Assembly: GCA_958352885.1 (NCBI GenBank) | Contig: CATWQI010000014.1 | Location: forward strand, 1-55,431 | Source of the DNA: an uncultured Duncaniella sp. | Lineage (GTDB): Bacteria > Bacteroidota > Bacteroidia > Bacteroidales > Muribaculaceae | Direction: 5' to 3' | Length of the DNA stretch: 55,431 nt | In this document: piece after piece, positions 26,484 to 34,500 of the stretch | Layout of the letters: every line of letters starts with the position of its first letter | How positions within the stretch are numbered: position 1 is the stretch's first letter | Program-made: the position numbers and the translations under genes | The notes under the pieces: generated by a model | What the model was told of the DNA's origin: nothing | The model's database searches: none | The model's input: the letters and a program-made list of their open reading frames with translations, nothing else

Positions 26484-27443
26484 ATGATGACATCCCGTTA
26501 CAACGGCAGGTCTCAGGTTTCAACTATCACTGCCGCCAAAACATCTCCGCTACGCTTCAAGCCAGTCACGCTTGACGACATACTTCCCATACGAGATATC
26601 CTCCTCAGATACTCCACCGGTCGCACATGCGACTTTTCCATCGGAGGAATATTCATGTGGATTGACTACTTCGACTATACGTATTGCATCCTTAACGACA
26701 CGCTTTTCATAAAAGGCGTCACGGAGGATGATGTCACACGACCGGCATTCTCACTCCCCATCGGAAAAATGGGGATTGAGGAGTCGGTCGCTCTGTTATC
26801 AGACTACTGCGACATACACCGGATGGAATTACAGTTCTCAGCTGTGCCCGAAGAGGCACTACCCTCACTGCAAACTGCCGGCGCAACTCATGAAGAGCAA
26901 CTCGATGATTGGAGCGACTATCTCTACTCAGCCGAAGCCCTGGCCGCACTCACCGGCAAAAAGCTCAGCAAAAAGCGTAACCATGTCAATCGTTTCATAA
27001 CCGACAACCCCGGTTATAAATTCGAACCGCTCACCGCAGCGTCACTCTCTGCTGTTAAAGAATTTTTCCACTCCTCGCACCTTCCGCTCTCCAAACCCGC
27101 ACTCGCCGACATAGAGCGCGAACAAGTAATACATGTACTTGACAATCTGCACAGATACCCGTTCGAAGGGGCAGTACTGACCACACCTGCCGACGGAGTG
27201 GTAGCCTTCACTATCGGAGAGGTCATCCGTGACACCCTCCATGTCCACATCGAGAAGATGAACCACGAAATAGCAGGAGCCGGAGAGACGGTCAATAAAC
27301 TATTTGCCGAAATGATGACCAAGCGTCACCCCGAAATAATCTACATCAACCGCCAGGAGGATGTCGGAGACCCCGGACTCCGACATGCCAAGGAATCGTA
27401 TCACCCTCTGGCGCTCCTGCGCAAATACAACGTGATGTTCTGA
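26484..27443 (+). CDS. DUF2156 / phosphatidylglycerol lysyltransferase-like domain protein
   Basis: The 319 residues resemble the DUF2156 family, a GNAT-fold domain also found at the C-terminus of MprF lysyl-phosphatidylglycerol synthases. Visible landmarks are the N-terminal TLDDILPIRDILL, FSIGGIFMWID, the basic GKKLSKKRNHVNRF turn (residues 150-165) and EKMNHEIAGAGETVNKLFAEM. The C-terminus INRQEDVGDPGLRHAKESYHP is characteristic of the family's Bacteroidetes members. There are no membrane helices, so this is the soluble catalytic-like part only. An aminoacyl-transfer function is possible but not shown. It follows fabD on the same strand by 93 bases. Confidence 0.8.
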   Translation: MMTSRYNGRSQVSTITAAKTSPLRFKPVTLDDILPIRDILLRYSTGRTCDFSIGGIFMWIDYFDYTYCILNDTLFIKGVTEDDVTRPAFSLPIGKMGIEESVALLSDYCDIHRMELQFSAVPEEALPSLQTAGATHEEQLDDWSDYLYSAEALAALTGKKLSKKRNHVNRFITDNPGYKFEPLTAASLSAVKEFFHSSHLPLSKPALADIEREQVIHVLDNLHRYPFEGAVLTTPADGVVAFTIGEVIRDTLHVHIEKMNHEIAGAGETVNKLFAEMMTKRHPEIIYINRQEDVGDPGLRHAKESYHPLALLRKYNVMF

Positions 27444-27563
27444 CACCGCATAAGCCCGAGACATAACGCTGAGATACACACATACAGCCATGTTGTAGCG
27501 CAAAGGTAAAACCGTAACATGCCCAAAATGGTGCGATAATGCAAATTTGTGCGGAAAAATGCT

Positions 27564-27571
27564 TAACTTTG
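27564..27571 (+). promoter_or_regulatory. -7 element of metX; decides the metX start
   Basis: TAACTTTG lies 20 bases before the ATG at 27592 and inside the upstream frame extension that begins with TTG at 27547. Initiation around 27578 would leave a leader of only about 14 nt. Confidence 0.6.
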
Positions 27572-27591
27572 CATTCCGCAATTGCATTACG

Positions 27592-28602
27592 ATGACAGAG
27601 TTTTACCATCACGACAAACCGTTTCAGCTTGAACTTGGAGGGGAATTGCCCTCATTACGCATAGCTTATCACACTTACGGCACTCTCAACGAGCAGTGCG
27701 ACAACGTTGTGTGGGTGTGCCACGCACTAACTGCCAACAGCGACGTGAAGGATTGGTGGCCACATACCGTAGAGGAAGGAAAATTCCTGGACCCTGCAAA
27801 ACATTTCGTAATCTGCGCCAACATACTCGGCTCACCTTACGGCACCACTGCTCCGCTCCACGAAAATCCGCTCACAGGCTCACCGTACTTCAAGGATTTC
27901 CCTCGTTACACAATCCGTGACATAGTGAACGCCCACCGCATCCTCGCCGATGCGCTCGGCATATCACATATCGACACTCTCGTGGGGTGTTCAGTCGGCG
28001 GATTCCAGGCTGTGGAATGGGCTGTGATGGAACCTGAACGCTTCACTCGACTCGCACTCATGGCAACCGATGCCATCGCCACACCCTGGACCATCGCTAT
28101 CGACGAGACCCAACGTATGTGCATAGAAGCTGACCATACTTTCGGCGAGCCACGTGCTGATGCCGGTAGAAAGGGGCTTGCCGCCGCACGCGCAATCGGA
28201 CTCCTGTCCTACCGCGGGTACTACGGTTACAATCTCACACAGAAGGATACTGAAGAACTTCCGGAAACCCACCGCGCATGCAGCTACCAGCAATACCAGG
28301 GGGAGAAACTGTGCAGACGCTTCGACGCATACTCCTACTATGCCATCCTCAACGCCTTCGACACCCACGATGTCGGGCGAGGACGTGGAGGAATGGAGAA
28401 AGCGCTCTCAACCATCAAGGCTAAGACCATAGTAATAGGGCTGGAAACCGATATAGTTTTCCCGCCAAAAGAGATGAAGGAGCTTTGCGACAAAATCCCT
28501 GGCGCAGCGTATCGTGAAATACAGTCACCTTTCGGTCATGACGGCTTCCTGGTAGAACACGGACAGCTCAACGACATATTACGTCCATTCATGGAGATGT
28601 AG
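27592..28602 (+). CDS. metX: Homoserine O-acetyltransferase
   Basis: The gene encodes 336 residues from the ATG at 27592. The 15-residue upstream extension from a TTG overlaps the promoter and is rejected. The protein is an alpha/beta hydrolase acyltransferase of the MetX family, which O-acylates homoserine for methionine synthesis. The catalytic triad is S134 in GCSVGGFQA, D287 in GLETDIVFPP and H316 in PFGHDGFLVE. Family landmarks NVVWVCHALTANSDV and GSPYGTTAP are present. Whether the donor is acetyl- or succinyl-CoA cannot be settled by annotation alone. No sulfhydrylase gene lies nearby. I saw no SAM riboswitch in the short leader. Confidence 0.92.
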   Translation: MTEFYHHDKPFQLELGGELPSLRIAYHTYGTLNEQCDNVVWVCHALTANSDVKDWWPHTVEEGKFLDPAKHFVICANILGSPYGTTAPLHENPLTGSPYFKDFPRYTIRDIVNAHRILADALGISHIDTLVGCSVGGFQAVEWAVMEPERFTRLALMATDAIATPWTIAIDETQRMCIEADHTFGEPRADAGRKGLAAARAIGLLSYRGYYGYNLTQKDTEELPETHRACSYQQYQGEKLCRRFDAYSYYAILNAFDTHDVGRGRGGMEKALSTIKAKTIVIGLETDIVFPPKEMKELCDKIPGAAYREIQSPFGHDGFLVEHGQLNDILRPFMEM

Positions 28603-28644
28603 CAGCCCGGCTTAGCCACAAACCGTCATTTTTTACATTCAGCT

Positions 28645-29586
28645 ATGACTAACAGTACCAAAGGATATATCCTGGGGGCAATAGCCGCCATCAGTTACGG
28701 GACAAACCCACTTTTTGCCGTGCCGCTATATGAGCTTGGCATGGGTGTTCCGTCCGTACTTTTCTACCGCTACGCTTTCGCAACCATGATACTCGGAGCC
28801 ATAATGCTGATAAGGAAGGACAGTTTCAGATTGAAATTCCAAGAAATCCCCATGATGATTGGTCTTGGCGTGCTGTTCGCGCTCTCATCTGCCCTTCTCT
28901 TTGAATCCTACCGTTACATGGATGTAGGACTCGCCTCCACACTCCTATTCGTAGAACCGCTGTTTATTGCACTCATGCTGTGGGTATTCTTCAGGCAACG
29001 CATATCACTCATGACTGTCATATCAATAGCACTATGCCTCACCGGCGTGGCATTCCTGTGCAACCCCGGCGAGGGTGCGCGTGTAACGGCAACGGGAGTC
29101 ATACTGGTCATGCTCTCGTCACTCTCCTATGCAATATACATGGTGATGATTAACAAGAGCCGCCTGCAACGTCTCCCCGGTCCCACCATTACATTTTACT
29201 CCCTGCTGTTCGGCATAATCGTATTTGTAGTCCAGCTTGACGGAGGAGTCGAACTGCAAGCCATCCCCGACCAACCTGTCTCATGGCTCTGCGTCGCCGG
29301 CATCTCAATAGTGCCAACTATCATCTCTCTGATGACCGTGGCTGTCTCCATCCACTATGTCGGCTCGGTTGCCGTGTCGATTCTTGGCGCTCTGGAGCCA
29401 ATCACCGGTCTGATATTCGGAGTCGCACTCTTCGGTGAAATTCTCACTGTGCGTGCTGCTATCGGGGTAATGCTCATCATCAGCGCCGTGATGGTTCTTG
29501 TCCTCGCCAACCCTATAAAACATATCGGTTCATCAGCATATCACCGCATCACCGGCTCCATTCGACGCCGAAAAGATAGATGCTGA
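28645..29586 (+). CDS. EamA/DMT-family transporter
   Basis: The 313 residues form ten membrane helices in two EamA repeats (about 8-135 and 148-287), the layout of the drug/metabolite transporter superfamily. Landmarks are GAIAAISYGTNPLFAVPLY in helix 1, LLFESYRYMDVGLASTLLFVEPLF in repeat 1, and LGALEPITGLIFGVALFGE in repeat 2, the conserved family signature. A short basic C-terminal tail follows. The substrate is unknown. It starts 42 bases after metX and may be cotranscribed with it, so a role in amino-acid export or uptake is possible but unproven. Confidence 0.88.
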   Translation: MTNSTKGYILGAIAAISYGTNPLFAVPLYELGMGVPSVLFYRYAFATMILGAIMLIRKDSFRLKFQEIPMMIGLGVLFALSSALLFESYRYMDVGLASTLLFVEPLFIALMLWVFFRQRISLMTVISIALCLTGVAFLCNPGEGARVTATGVILVMLSSLSYAIYMVMINKSRLQRLPGPTITFYSLLFGIIVFVVQLDGGVELQAIPDQPVSWLCVAGISIVPTIISLMTVAVSIHYVGSVAVSILGALEPITGLIFGVALFGEILTVRAAIGVMLIISAVMVLVLANPIKHIGSSAYHRITGSIRRRKDRC

Positions 29587-29701
29587 CACCACATCACAAT
29601 CCTCCGACACCAATTCACATATCCTCCTCCGTATACGGAAAGCGGAATTAGAAGAATAATTAAACAAGTTTAATGACTGAATTTATTGCATTATCCGCAT
29701 T

Positions 29702-31147
29702 ATGACTCTACAAATGGATGTTAGAAATAAAATAGGAGTTGTTTGTAAAACAATTTTTATTTTCATAATAGTTATATCAGCATTGCTAAAGCTTGAATCA
29801 TGTAAAAATAAATATGATATATCGGAGATTTCCGAGAAATTATCAAGAGTAGAAGCAAAACTATCAGACAAAGAGATGGATGATGCGCTTGTCATGCTCC
29901 TTAAACTTGAGAACAATTTAGATGGCACTACACCTGATACCCTTAGATATAAGGTCCTGTCGAGAATCGGTTGTGTATATTATGCCGAGTTCAAAAAGGA
30001 TAAGGCAGATGAGTATTTTACAAGGGCACTAAATGTCGCGCGTAAATGTGACAGTGAATATTTGAGCAGCGCACTTTGGAACAAATGTCTGACCATATCC
30101 AATAATGATTCTATTTTTTCATATCTGAAGGAATGTATAGATGTAAGCAGAGAAAATGGCATGCAATACGCCGAAGGTATGGCGAGAATAAATCTTGCTA
30201 ACGCCTACATCCAATCAGGCAATATGGATAAGGCGCTGGAATTACTTGATAATATGGGTGATGTGGTAGGAGATAATAAAGTCCTGAAAGAGGAACTTTC
30301 AACCGCTATTCAGAATTATCTAATTATGGATAAGCAATTTGACAAGGCCATAGAGATGCTTGATAAACAAAATGCAGATGAACTAAATCTATATGGAAAA
30401 CTTTTACGCTATCAGAATTACTATACGATAGAATTAGAACGTGAGCATTATTTCGAAGCTATCGAATATCGTGATTCACTTGATAGAATACAGGAAAAGA
30501 TAGATTCAATCGGTTATGACGAGAAACTTTCAAGAATTGAATCCGAATTTTCATCCAAACTCAACAAAGAGAAAGAATATCGAATCATTGCATCAATCAT
30601 CGGATTGAGCATTATTATTCTGCTTATGATCTATCTTTGGGGTAGAATAAAGAGCGGACGCATGATGAAGAAGCAACTTGAATTAAATGAGCAAATATCG
30701 AAACTGAATCTCGCAATTGCCAGGCTCACTGAAACCCATGATGATGTCAACACAGTGTCTGTTAAAGATGTTCCTGATGTTGAAGCCGAGATGATTGAGA
30801 AACTAAAATTGAACAGGGAACTGTTTATGTGTATTCCCGTATATGGACGATTGAAAGAGCTGAATCTGAAACGTGACACAGATTCAATAGACAAGGCTGT
30901 GGCAAAGGAGATTTTAGATGTAGTGATAGGTCAATTTGCCGACATATGTTCCAATCTCCGCCAACTTTATTCCGGAATGACTTACGATGATGCCTTATAT
31001 TGTTCGGCTATATATGTAGGTTTCACTAAAGAAGTTGCATCTGTGGCTTTCGGTTCGAGTGAGGATGCCTTGCGACGACGCAAAAGCAGAATCAAACAAA
31101 AACTTCCAAATGCTGTTTTTGAAGCAATTTTTGGGACAAAAGTGTGA
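29702..31147 (+). CDS. Membrane TPR protein with C-terminal HTH, probable regulator
   Basis: The 481 residues show an N-terminal hydrophobic segment (about 13-30, ending at a Cys in KLESC that could be a lipidation or anchor site), then several tetratricopeptide-like helical pairs (for example AEGMARINLANAYIQSGNMDKALELL at 150-175, given here as a landmark). A single membrane helix near 300-318 (IIGLSIIILLMIYLWG) is followed by a coiled coil and a C-terminal domain that looks like a LuxR-type helix-turn-helix (EVASVAFGSSEDALRRRKSRI). This architecture is common in Bacteroidetes, where TPR sensors regulate adjacent outer-membrane genes. Its stop is about 100 bases before a TonB-dependent-type receptor gene. 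Codon use is AT-richer than in neighbouring genes. Confidence 0.7.
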   Translation: MTLQMDVRNKIGVVCKTIFIFIIVISALLKLESCKNKYDISEISEKLSRVEAKLSDKEMDDALVMLLKLENNLDGTTPDTLRYKVLSRIGCVYYAEFKKDKADEYFTRALNVARKCDSEYLSSALWNKCLTISNNDSIFSYLKECIDVSRENGMQYAEGMARINLANAYIQSGNMDKALELLDNMGDVVGDNKVLKEELSTAIQNYLIMDKQFDKAIEMLDKQNADELNLYGKLLRYQNYYTIELEREHYFEAIEYRDSLDRIQEKIDSIGYDEKLSRIESEFSSKLNKEKEYRIIASIIGLSIIILLMIYLWGRIKSGRMMKKQLELNEQISKLNLAIARLTETHDDVNTVSVKDVPDVEAEMIEKLKLNRELFMCIPVYGRLKELNLKRDTDSIDKAVAKEILDVVIGQFADICSNLRQLYSGMTYDDALYCSAIYVGFTKEVASVAFGSSEDALRRRKSRIKQKLPNAVFEAIFGTKV

Positions 31148-31165
31148 CATTCCGAATGTGTCACA
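31143..31165. repeat. Inverted repeat overlapping the TPR gene stop
   Basis: TGTGACA at 31143-31149 and TGTCACA at 31159-31165 flank a 9-base spacer, and a second nested palindrome ACATTC-C-GAATGT sits inside. It lies 44 bases before the -7 element of the receptor gene, so an operator is possible; a weak terminator is the alternative. The spacing does not fit the enteric CRP site. Confidence 0.4.
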
Positions 31166-31208
31166 GTATTGTCCGACTTGATATATAGACGGTTACTGTC
31201 TGTTGCTC

Positions 31209-31216
31209 TAACTTTG
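31209..31216 (+). promoter_or_regulatory. -7 element of the outer-membrane receptor gene
   Basis: TAACTTTG lies 27 bases before the ATG at 31243. No TTG at the right upstream distance is seen, which would fit dependence on an activator, though this is speculation. Confidence 0.55.
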
Positions 31217-31242
31217 CAGCAGAAATAAAAAATCGTTTATAT

Positions 31243-33327
31243 ATGGAAAAACTCATCCTGATTATCTCACTCCTGATTGCAGTGCCCGAAGGTATATTCG
31301 CACAGGATGTTCTCGACTCCCTTCTTGTAAGCAAAGAACTCAACGAAGTTGTGGTGACCGCACAACGAAAGTACACCAGACCGACATCCCGAGGTCTGAA
31401 AGTGTCAATGTCCGGCAATCCGCTTTCAAAAATCGGAAGTGCCACCGATGCAATCATGCAGATGCCAATGATTGACGGCTCGGCAGGTTCTATATCGGTT
31501 CTCGGCAAAGGCACCCCTGTAATTTACATCAACGGGCGCAAGATGATGGATGCGACGGAACTTGTCATGTTGAAATCCTCAGACCTTGCATCTGTTGAAA
31601 TTATAACCAATCCGTCAGCTGAATATGGGTCGGACGTTTCAGCTGTTCTCCTTATAAAGACAAAGCGCCCCCTTGCCGGACTATCTGTTTCGGCAAAAGG
31701 CAGCGCGACTGTTTCCGAGGAATGTTCCGAATCAGCTGGCGTCAATCTGCAATATCACAATGAGAGAGGTGTGACCGTTTTCGGAGACTTTTCATATGGC
31801 TGGGATGGCTTCAGGCAAAAGCGCCAATATTCCGAACAGTTCAAAGAAAGCCTTGAGGCTGAAAAGAGATTCTTCTCTATTTCGAAAATCTCGGCTAAGA
31901 GACGAGGACAATCTCTAACTTCTGATGGTGGCGTCAATTATGATTTTGGAGAAAATTCAATAGGCGCGAAATACATTTTCACACGCACACCTCACAGCAA
32001 ATTCTTTAGCGAGGGAATCACAAACACCGATGCTTTGGAGATTGGCGATATAACCTCAACAACCGGACTTGGTTCGCAGTCTTTCGACCATTATATCAAT
32101 GCCTTCGGAGATTTCATACTACCTTTTGGCTTAGGGCTCCGTGCGGACTTGGATTACATGTCGGGAAAATCCATAACCCGTTGGGATGCGAATGAAGAAG
32201 AGACAGGACGAATCATCTCAAACTGTAACAATTCAAATCACGACTATCTTGGAGCTAAGTTCAGAATTGTCAGAAGATTCGGAGAGATTGAGTTGGAGAC
32301 TGGCGCTGAATACGCCCATACGCTTAACAACCAAGATTTTACAAGCAATAATCTATCAGATAATTTCTTAAAGCCGGCTAAGGATAAAGTTCGCCAGAAT
32401 CTACACGCTTACTATTTATCATTTGATTATGACATAACACATAAATGGAATATATACGGAGGTTTGCGTTATGAAGTCACAAATTGCCGTTATGAGCGTA
32501 ACGGAATATATGATGACTATCTTTCAAGAGTATATCATGATTTTCTCCCCAATGTAGGTGTGCAGTTTAAATCGCCGGTAAACATTACAATGTATTATCG
32601 TGCAAAAGTAAGCCGTCCGTCATATTCATTGCTTGAAAATAACTATTCCTATGTGACTCCGACTTTGTGGGAGACTGGAAATCCTGAATTGACAGCTTCA
32701 AGAGCCCATAACGTTGGACTATCGCTGTACTATAGGAATTTCATCTTTCAGGGAACATATATTCGGTCAGACAAGTCGATTGGTAGTATATATGAATATA
32801 ACGCTGTAATCAAGGCAAACGTCAGAACTTCTGTCAATCTACCGGGCTACGATACGTGGCAAATCGTAGCCTCACGAGGTTTCAATGTCAAATTCTGGCA
32901 TCCCACCGTTCAGGGAGTATTATTGCTTCAAAATCTTAAATATGGCATCCCGATACGGAAATATAATAAGCCTTACTACCAGTTGTCATTAAATAACCGG
33001 TTTGATATACCCGGAGGAGTCTATGCCTATCTCTCTGCGTTCTATCTTGGAGGAGGCAACACCTCTACCACATATTCACACGGCACATGGCAGATGGCGT
33101 TGACTCTTAATAAGAGTTATCGGAACTGGACCTTCACACTGTCGGCAAACGATATTTTCGGGACATGGAAGCAACGGTTTGACGTTAACTCTAATACATT
33201 GAATTACAAGTCAATTACAACCGGTGCGTCCCAATATATCTCATTGACTGTCCGTTATAGCATTAATGCTGCTAAAGGAAAATACAAAGGTAAGGCGGTA
33301 CGTGAGGATGAGATGAATAGATTTTAA
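31243..33327 (+). CDS. TonB-dependent receptor-like outer-membrane beta-barrel protein
   Basis: The 694 residues start with a signal peptide (MEKLILIISLLIAVPEGIFA). KELNEVVVTAQRK begins the plug-domain segment, and GTPVIYINGRKM, SSDLASVEIITNPSAEYGSD and LLIKTKRPLAG are typical plug strands. The remainder alternates aromatic and polar residues as in a 22-strand barrel, ending in a TNPG-rich region and a final NRF. It lacks the N-terminal carboxypeptidase-like domain of SusC proteins and has no SusD partner beside it. It most resembles the outer-membrane receptor subgroup with the barrel domain OMP_b-brl_3. The ligand is unknown. It is AT-rich like the TPR gene before it, and the two look like a regulator-target pair. 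Confidence 0.8.
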   Translation: MEKLILIISLLIAVPEGIFAQDVLDSLLVSKELNEVVVTAQRKYTRPTSRGLKVSMSGNPLSKIGSATDAIMQMPMIDGSAGSISVLGKGTPVIYINGRKMMDATELVMLKSSDLASVEIITNPSAEYGSDVSAVLLIKTKRPLAGLSVSAKGSATVSEECSESAGVNLQYHNERGVTVFGDFSYGWDGFRQKRQYSEQFKESLEAEKRFFSISKISAKRRGQSLTSDGGVNYDFGENSIGAKYIFTRTPHSKFFSEGITNTDALEIGDITSTTGLGSQSFDHYINAFGDFILPFGLGLRADLDYMSGKSITRWDANEEETGRIISNCNNSNHDYLGAKFRIVRRFGEIELETGAEYAHTLNNQDFTSNNLSDNFLKPAKDKVRQNLHAYYLSFDYDITHKWNIYGGLRYEVTNCRYERNGIYDDYLSRVYHDFLPNVGVQFKSPVNITMYYRAKVSRPSYSLLENNYSYVTPTLWETGNPELTASRAHNVGLSLYYRNFIFQGTYIRSDKSIGSIYEYNAVIKANVRTSVNLPGYDTWQIVASRGFNVKFWHPTVQGVLLLQNLKYGIPIRKYNKPYYQLSLNNRFDIPGGVYAYLSAFYLGGGNTSTTYSHGTWQMALTLNKSYRNWTFTLSANDIFGTWKQRFDVNSNTLNYKSITTGASQYISLTVRYSINAAKGKYKGKAVREDEMNRF

Positions 33328-33412
33328 ATCAGCTAATCATACTCCAGCTACCCTCGGTCATGATTTCGGGTCAGCGGAGGGGGTGCGTTTAATCGGAGGG
33401 ATGCATCAAACC

Positions 33413-33464
33413 GTCACAAATTAGAATAGCCGCACTAAGCAGTGCGGCTATTCTAATTTGTGAC
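33413..33464 (-). terminator. Terminator of tRNA-Arg
   Basis: A perfect 24-bp stem with a 4-base AAGC loop (arms beginning GTCACAAATTAG). On the minus strand it begins within the last four bases of the tRNA and is followed by GGTTTGATG. The plus-strand side lies 86 bases after the receptor gene, so it could also end that transcript. Confidence 0.75.
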
Positions 33465-33534
33465 TCCTACAGGATTCAAACCTGTAACCTTCTGATCCGT
33501 AGTCAGATGCTCTATTCAGTTGAGCTAAGGAGCC
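33461..33534 (-). tRNA. tRNA-Arg (anticodon ACG)
   Basis: The 74-nt minus-strand sequence folds as a standard tRNA. The acceptor GGCTCCT pairs with AGGAGTC (one G-U), and the D stem is GCTC/GAGC. The anticodon stem TCTGA/TCAGA encloses loop CTACGGA, so the anticodon is ACG (read as ICG). The T arm is ACAGG-TTTGAAT-CCTGT with discriminator A; CCA is not encoded. The D loop has G18-A19 and the T loop U56, so the usual G19-C56 tertiary pair is replaced by A19-U56. The 15-48 pair is likewise A-U. Confidence 0.95.
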
Positions 33535-33554
33535 TTATTTCCGTTTTGGTGATG

Positions 33555-33585
33555 CAAAATTAGACATTATTCTTGAATTATGCAA
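33555..33585 (-). promoter_or_regulatory. Promoter of tRNA-Arg
   Basis: On the minus strand TTG at 33585..33583, exactly 20 nt of spacer, and TAATTTTG at 33562..33555 make a full Bacteroidetes promoter. Initiation near 33548 is 14 bases before the tRNA. Confidence 0.75.
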
Positions 33586-33662
33586 CAAAAATATTGATTT
33601 TCTGTCAAAATTTATCTTATTTTTCTAAAAACTCCACATTTACTCTCAATTTTTGAATTTGA

Positions 33663-33694
33663 TTTGCGCAAAAAACCAAATTGGAGTAACTTTG
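33663..33694 (+). promoter_or_regulatory. Promoter of the outer-membrane barrel gene; decides its start
   Basis: TTTG at 33663-33666, exactly 20 nt, then TAACTTTG at 33687-33694 match the Bacteroidetes consensus. A TTG start codon for a longer frame would lie inside the -33 box, so the ATG at 33739 is correct. Confidence 0.75.
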
Positions 33695-33738
33695 CGGACA
33701 CTCTAATGACAGGTACAATTCAAAATCATTACGTAACT

Positions 33739-34494
33739 ATGAACAGAATACTCATCACACTGATATCATCCCTCCTACTCTCAGCAGTGACCGCCTCCGC
33801 TCAATCTCCGGCATTTATCGACCATGGAAAAGCTGAGAAGTTCATTGACATTGACGCGCATCTGCTATTCGGCGGCTCGTATGTCTCTAATAACTATAAC
33901 AAATGCTACTCGGAAATCTCCGACCTCAACTCAACCATGGGGTTTGCCTATGGAGCAGGCGTGGGGGTTAAATTCAATTTCACCAACTTCATAGGTCTCG
34001 GCACTCAGTTCAACTATACATTCAACAAAGGGAAAATGGATATGGCGGTGACCCGAGAGGGTGCTCCAAACGTATCAAACGTGTTCCTGCGCAATTCTTA
34101 CCGAAATGTGGATATACCTATATATATGTCATTCACATTCAATCTTGCACCACGCATACGCTGGGAAGCCAACGGAGGTATGTACCTGGGATTCGGCTCC
34201 GGAGGCTCGCAGAAAACCACCATATATAATGCCAAGGTAAACGAACTGGGGCAGCTTCTCACCACCGTACAGCATCTTAAGGCCGGCTACTACAACGATG
34301 ACAAAGCATTCATCAACTCTTACAAGAGAAACGACATGGGACTTTATATCGGCACCGGCTTGATATTCTACGACCGTATCTCCATCAATGTGGCTGCGCA
34401 TATCGGACTTTCCAACGTGGCAAAATCTTCCGGCATAGTAAAACCTTCCGCCCACAACTTCAAGGTGTTCGGCAGCGTAGGCTATCACTTTTAA
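33739..34494 (+). CDS. Outer-membrane beta-barrel protein (PorT/OmpA-barrel-like)
   Basis: From the ATG at 33739 the protein is 251 residues with a signal peptide (MNRILITLISSLLLSAVTASA). The longer frame from 33664 starts inside the promoter and is rejected. The mature part shows eight or so amphipathic strands (for example FIDIDAHLLFGGSYV, AYGAGVGVKFNFT, FIGLGTQFNYTF, RISINVAAHIGL) and ends in VGYHF with the terminal Phe needed for barrel assembly. It fits the small outer-membrane-barrel family of Bacteroidetes. The function is unknown. It is convergent with aroB, with only six bases between the stops. Confidence 0.8.
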   Translation: MNRILITLISSLLLSAVTASAQSPAFIDHGKAEKFIDIDAHLLFGGSYVSNNYNKCYSEISDLNSTMGFAYGAGVGVKFNFTNFIGLGTQFNYTFNKGKMDMAVTREGAPNVSNVFLRNSYRNVDIPIYMSFTFNLAPRIRWEANGGMYLGFGSGGSQKTTIYNAKVNELGQLLTTVQHLKAGYYNDDKAFINSYKRNDMGLYIGTGLIFYDRISINVAAHIGLSNVAKSSGIVKPSAHNFKVFGSVGYHF

Positions 34495-34500
34495 ACAGAC

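Noticed and set aside
27501..27508. Leftward TACCTTTG between the DUF2156 gene and metX
   Set aside because: No -33 partner at the right distance and no gene on that strand for more than 2 kb; probably chance, though an antisense RNA cannot be excluded.
27547..27591. metX start at TTG 27547
   Set aside because: It lies before the predicted transcription start; the ATG at 27592 gives the standard MetX N-terminus.
27444..27591. SAM-binding riboswitch before metX
   Set aside because: The predicted transcribed leader is only about 14 nt, too short, and no matching helices were seen upstream.
31143..31165. CRP-type site in the inverted repeat
   Set aside because: TGTGA and TCACA are 13 bases apart instead of 6, so the enteric CRP spacing is not met.
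33664..33738. Barrel-protein start at TTG 33664
   Set aside because: The codon is part of the -33 box; the ATG at 33739 opens directly on a signal peptide.
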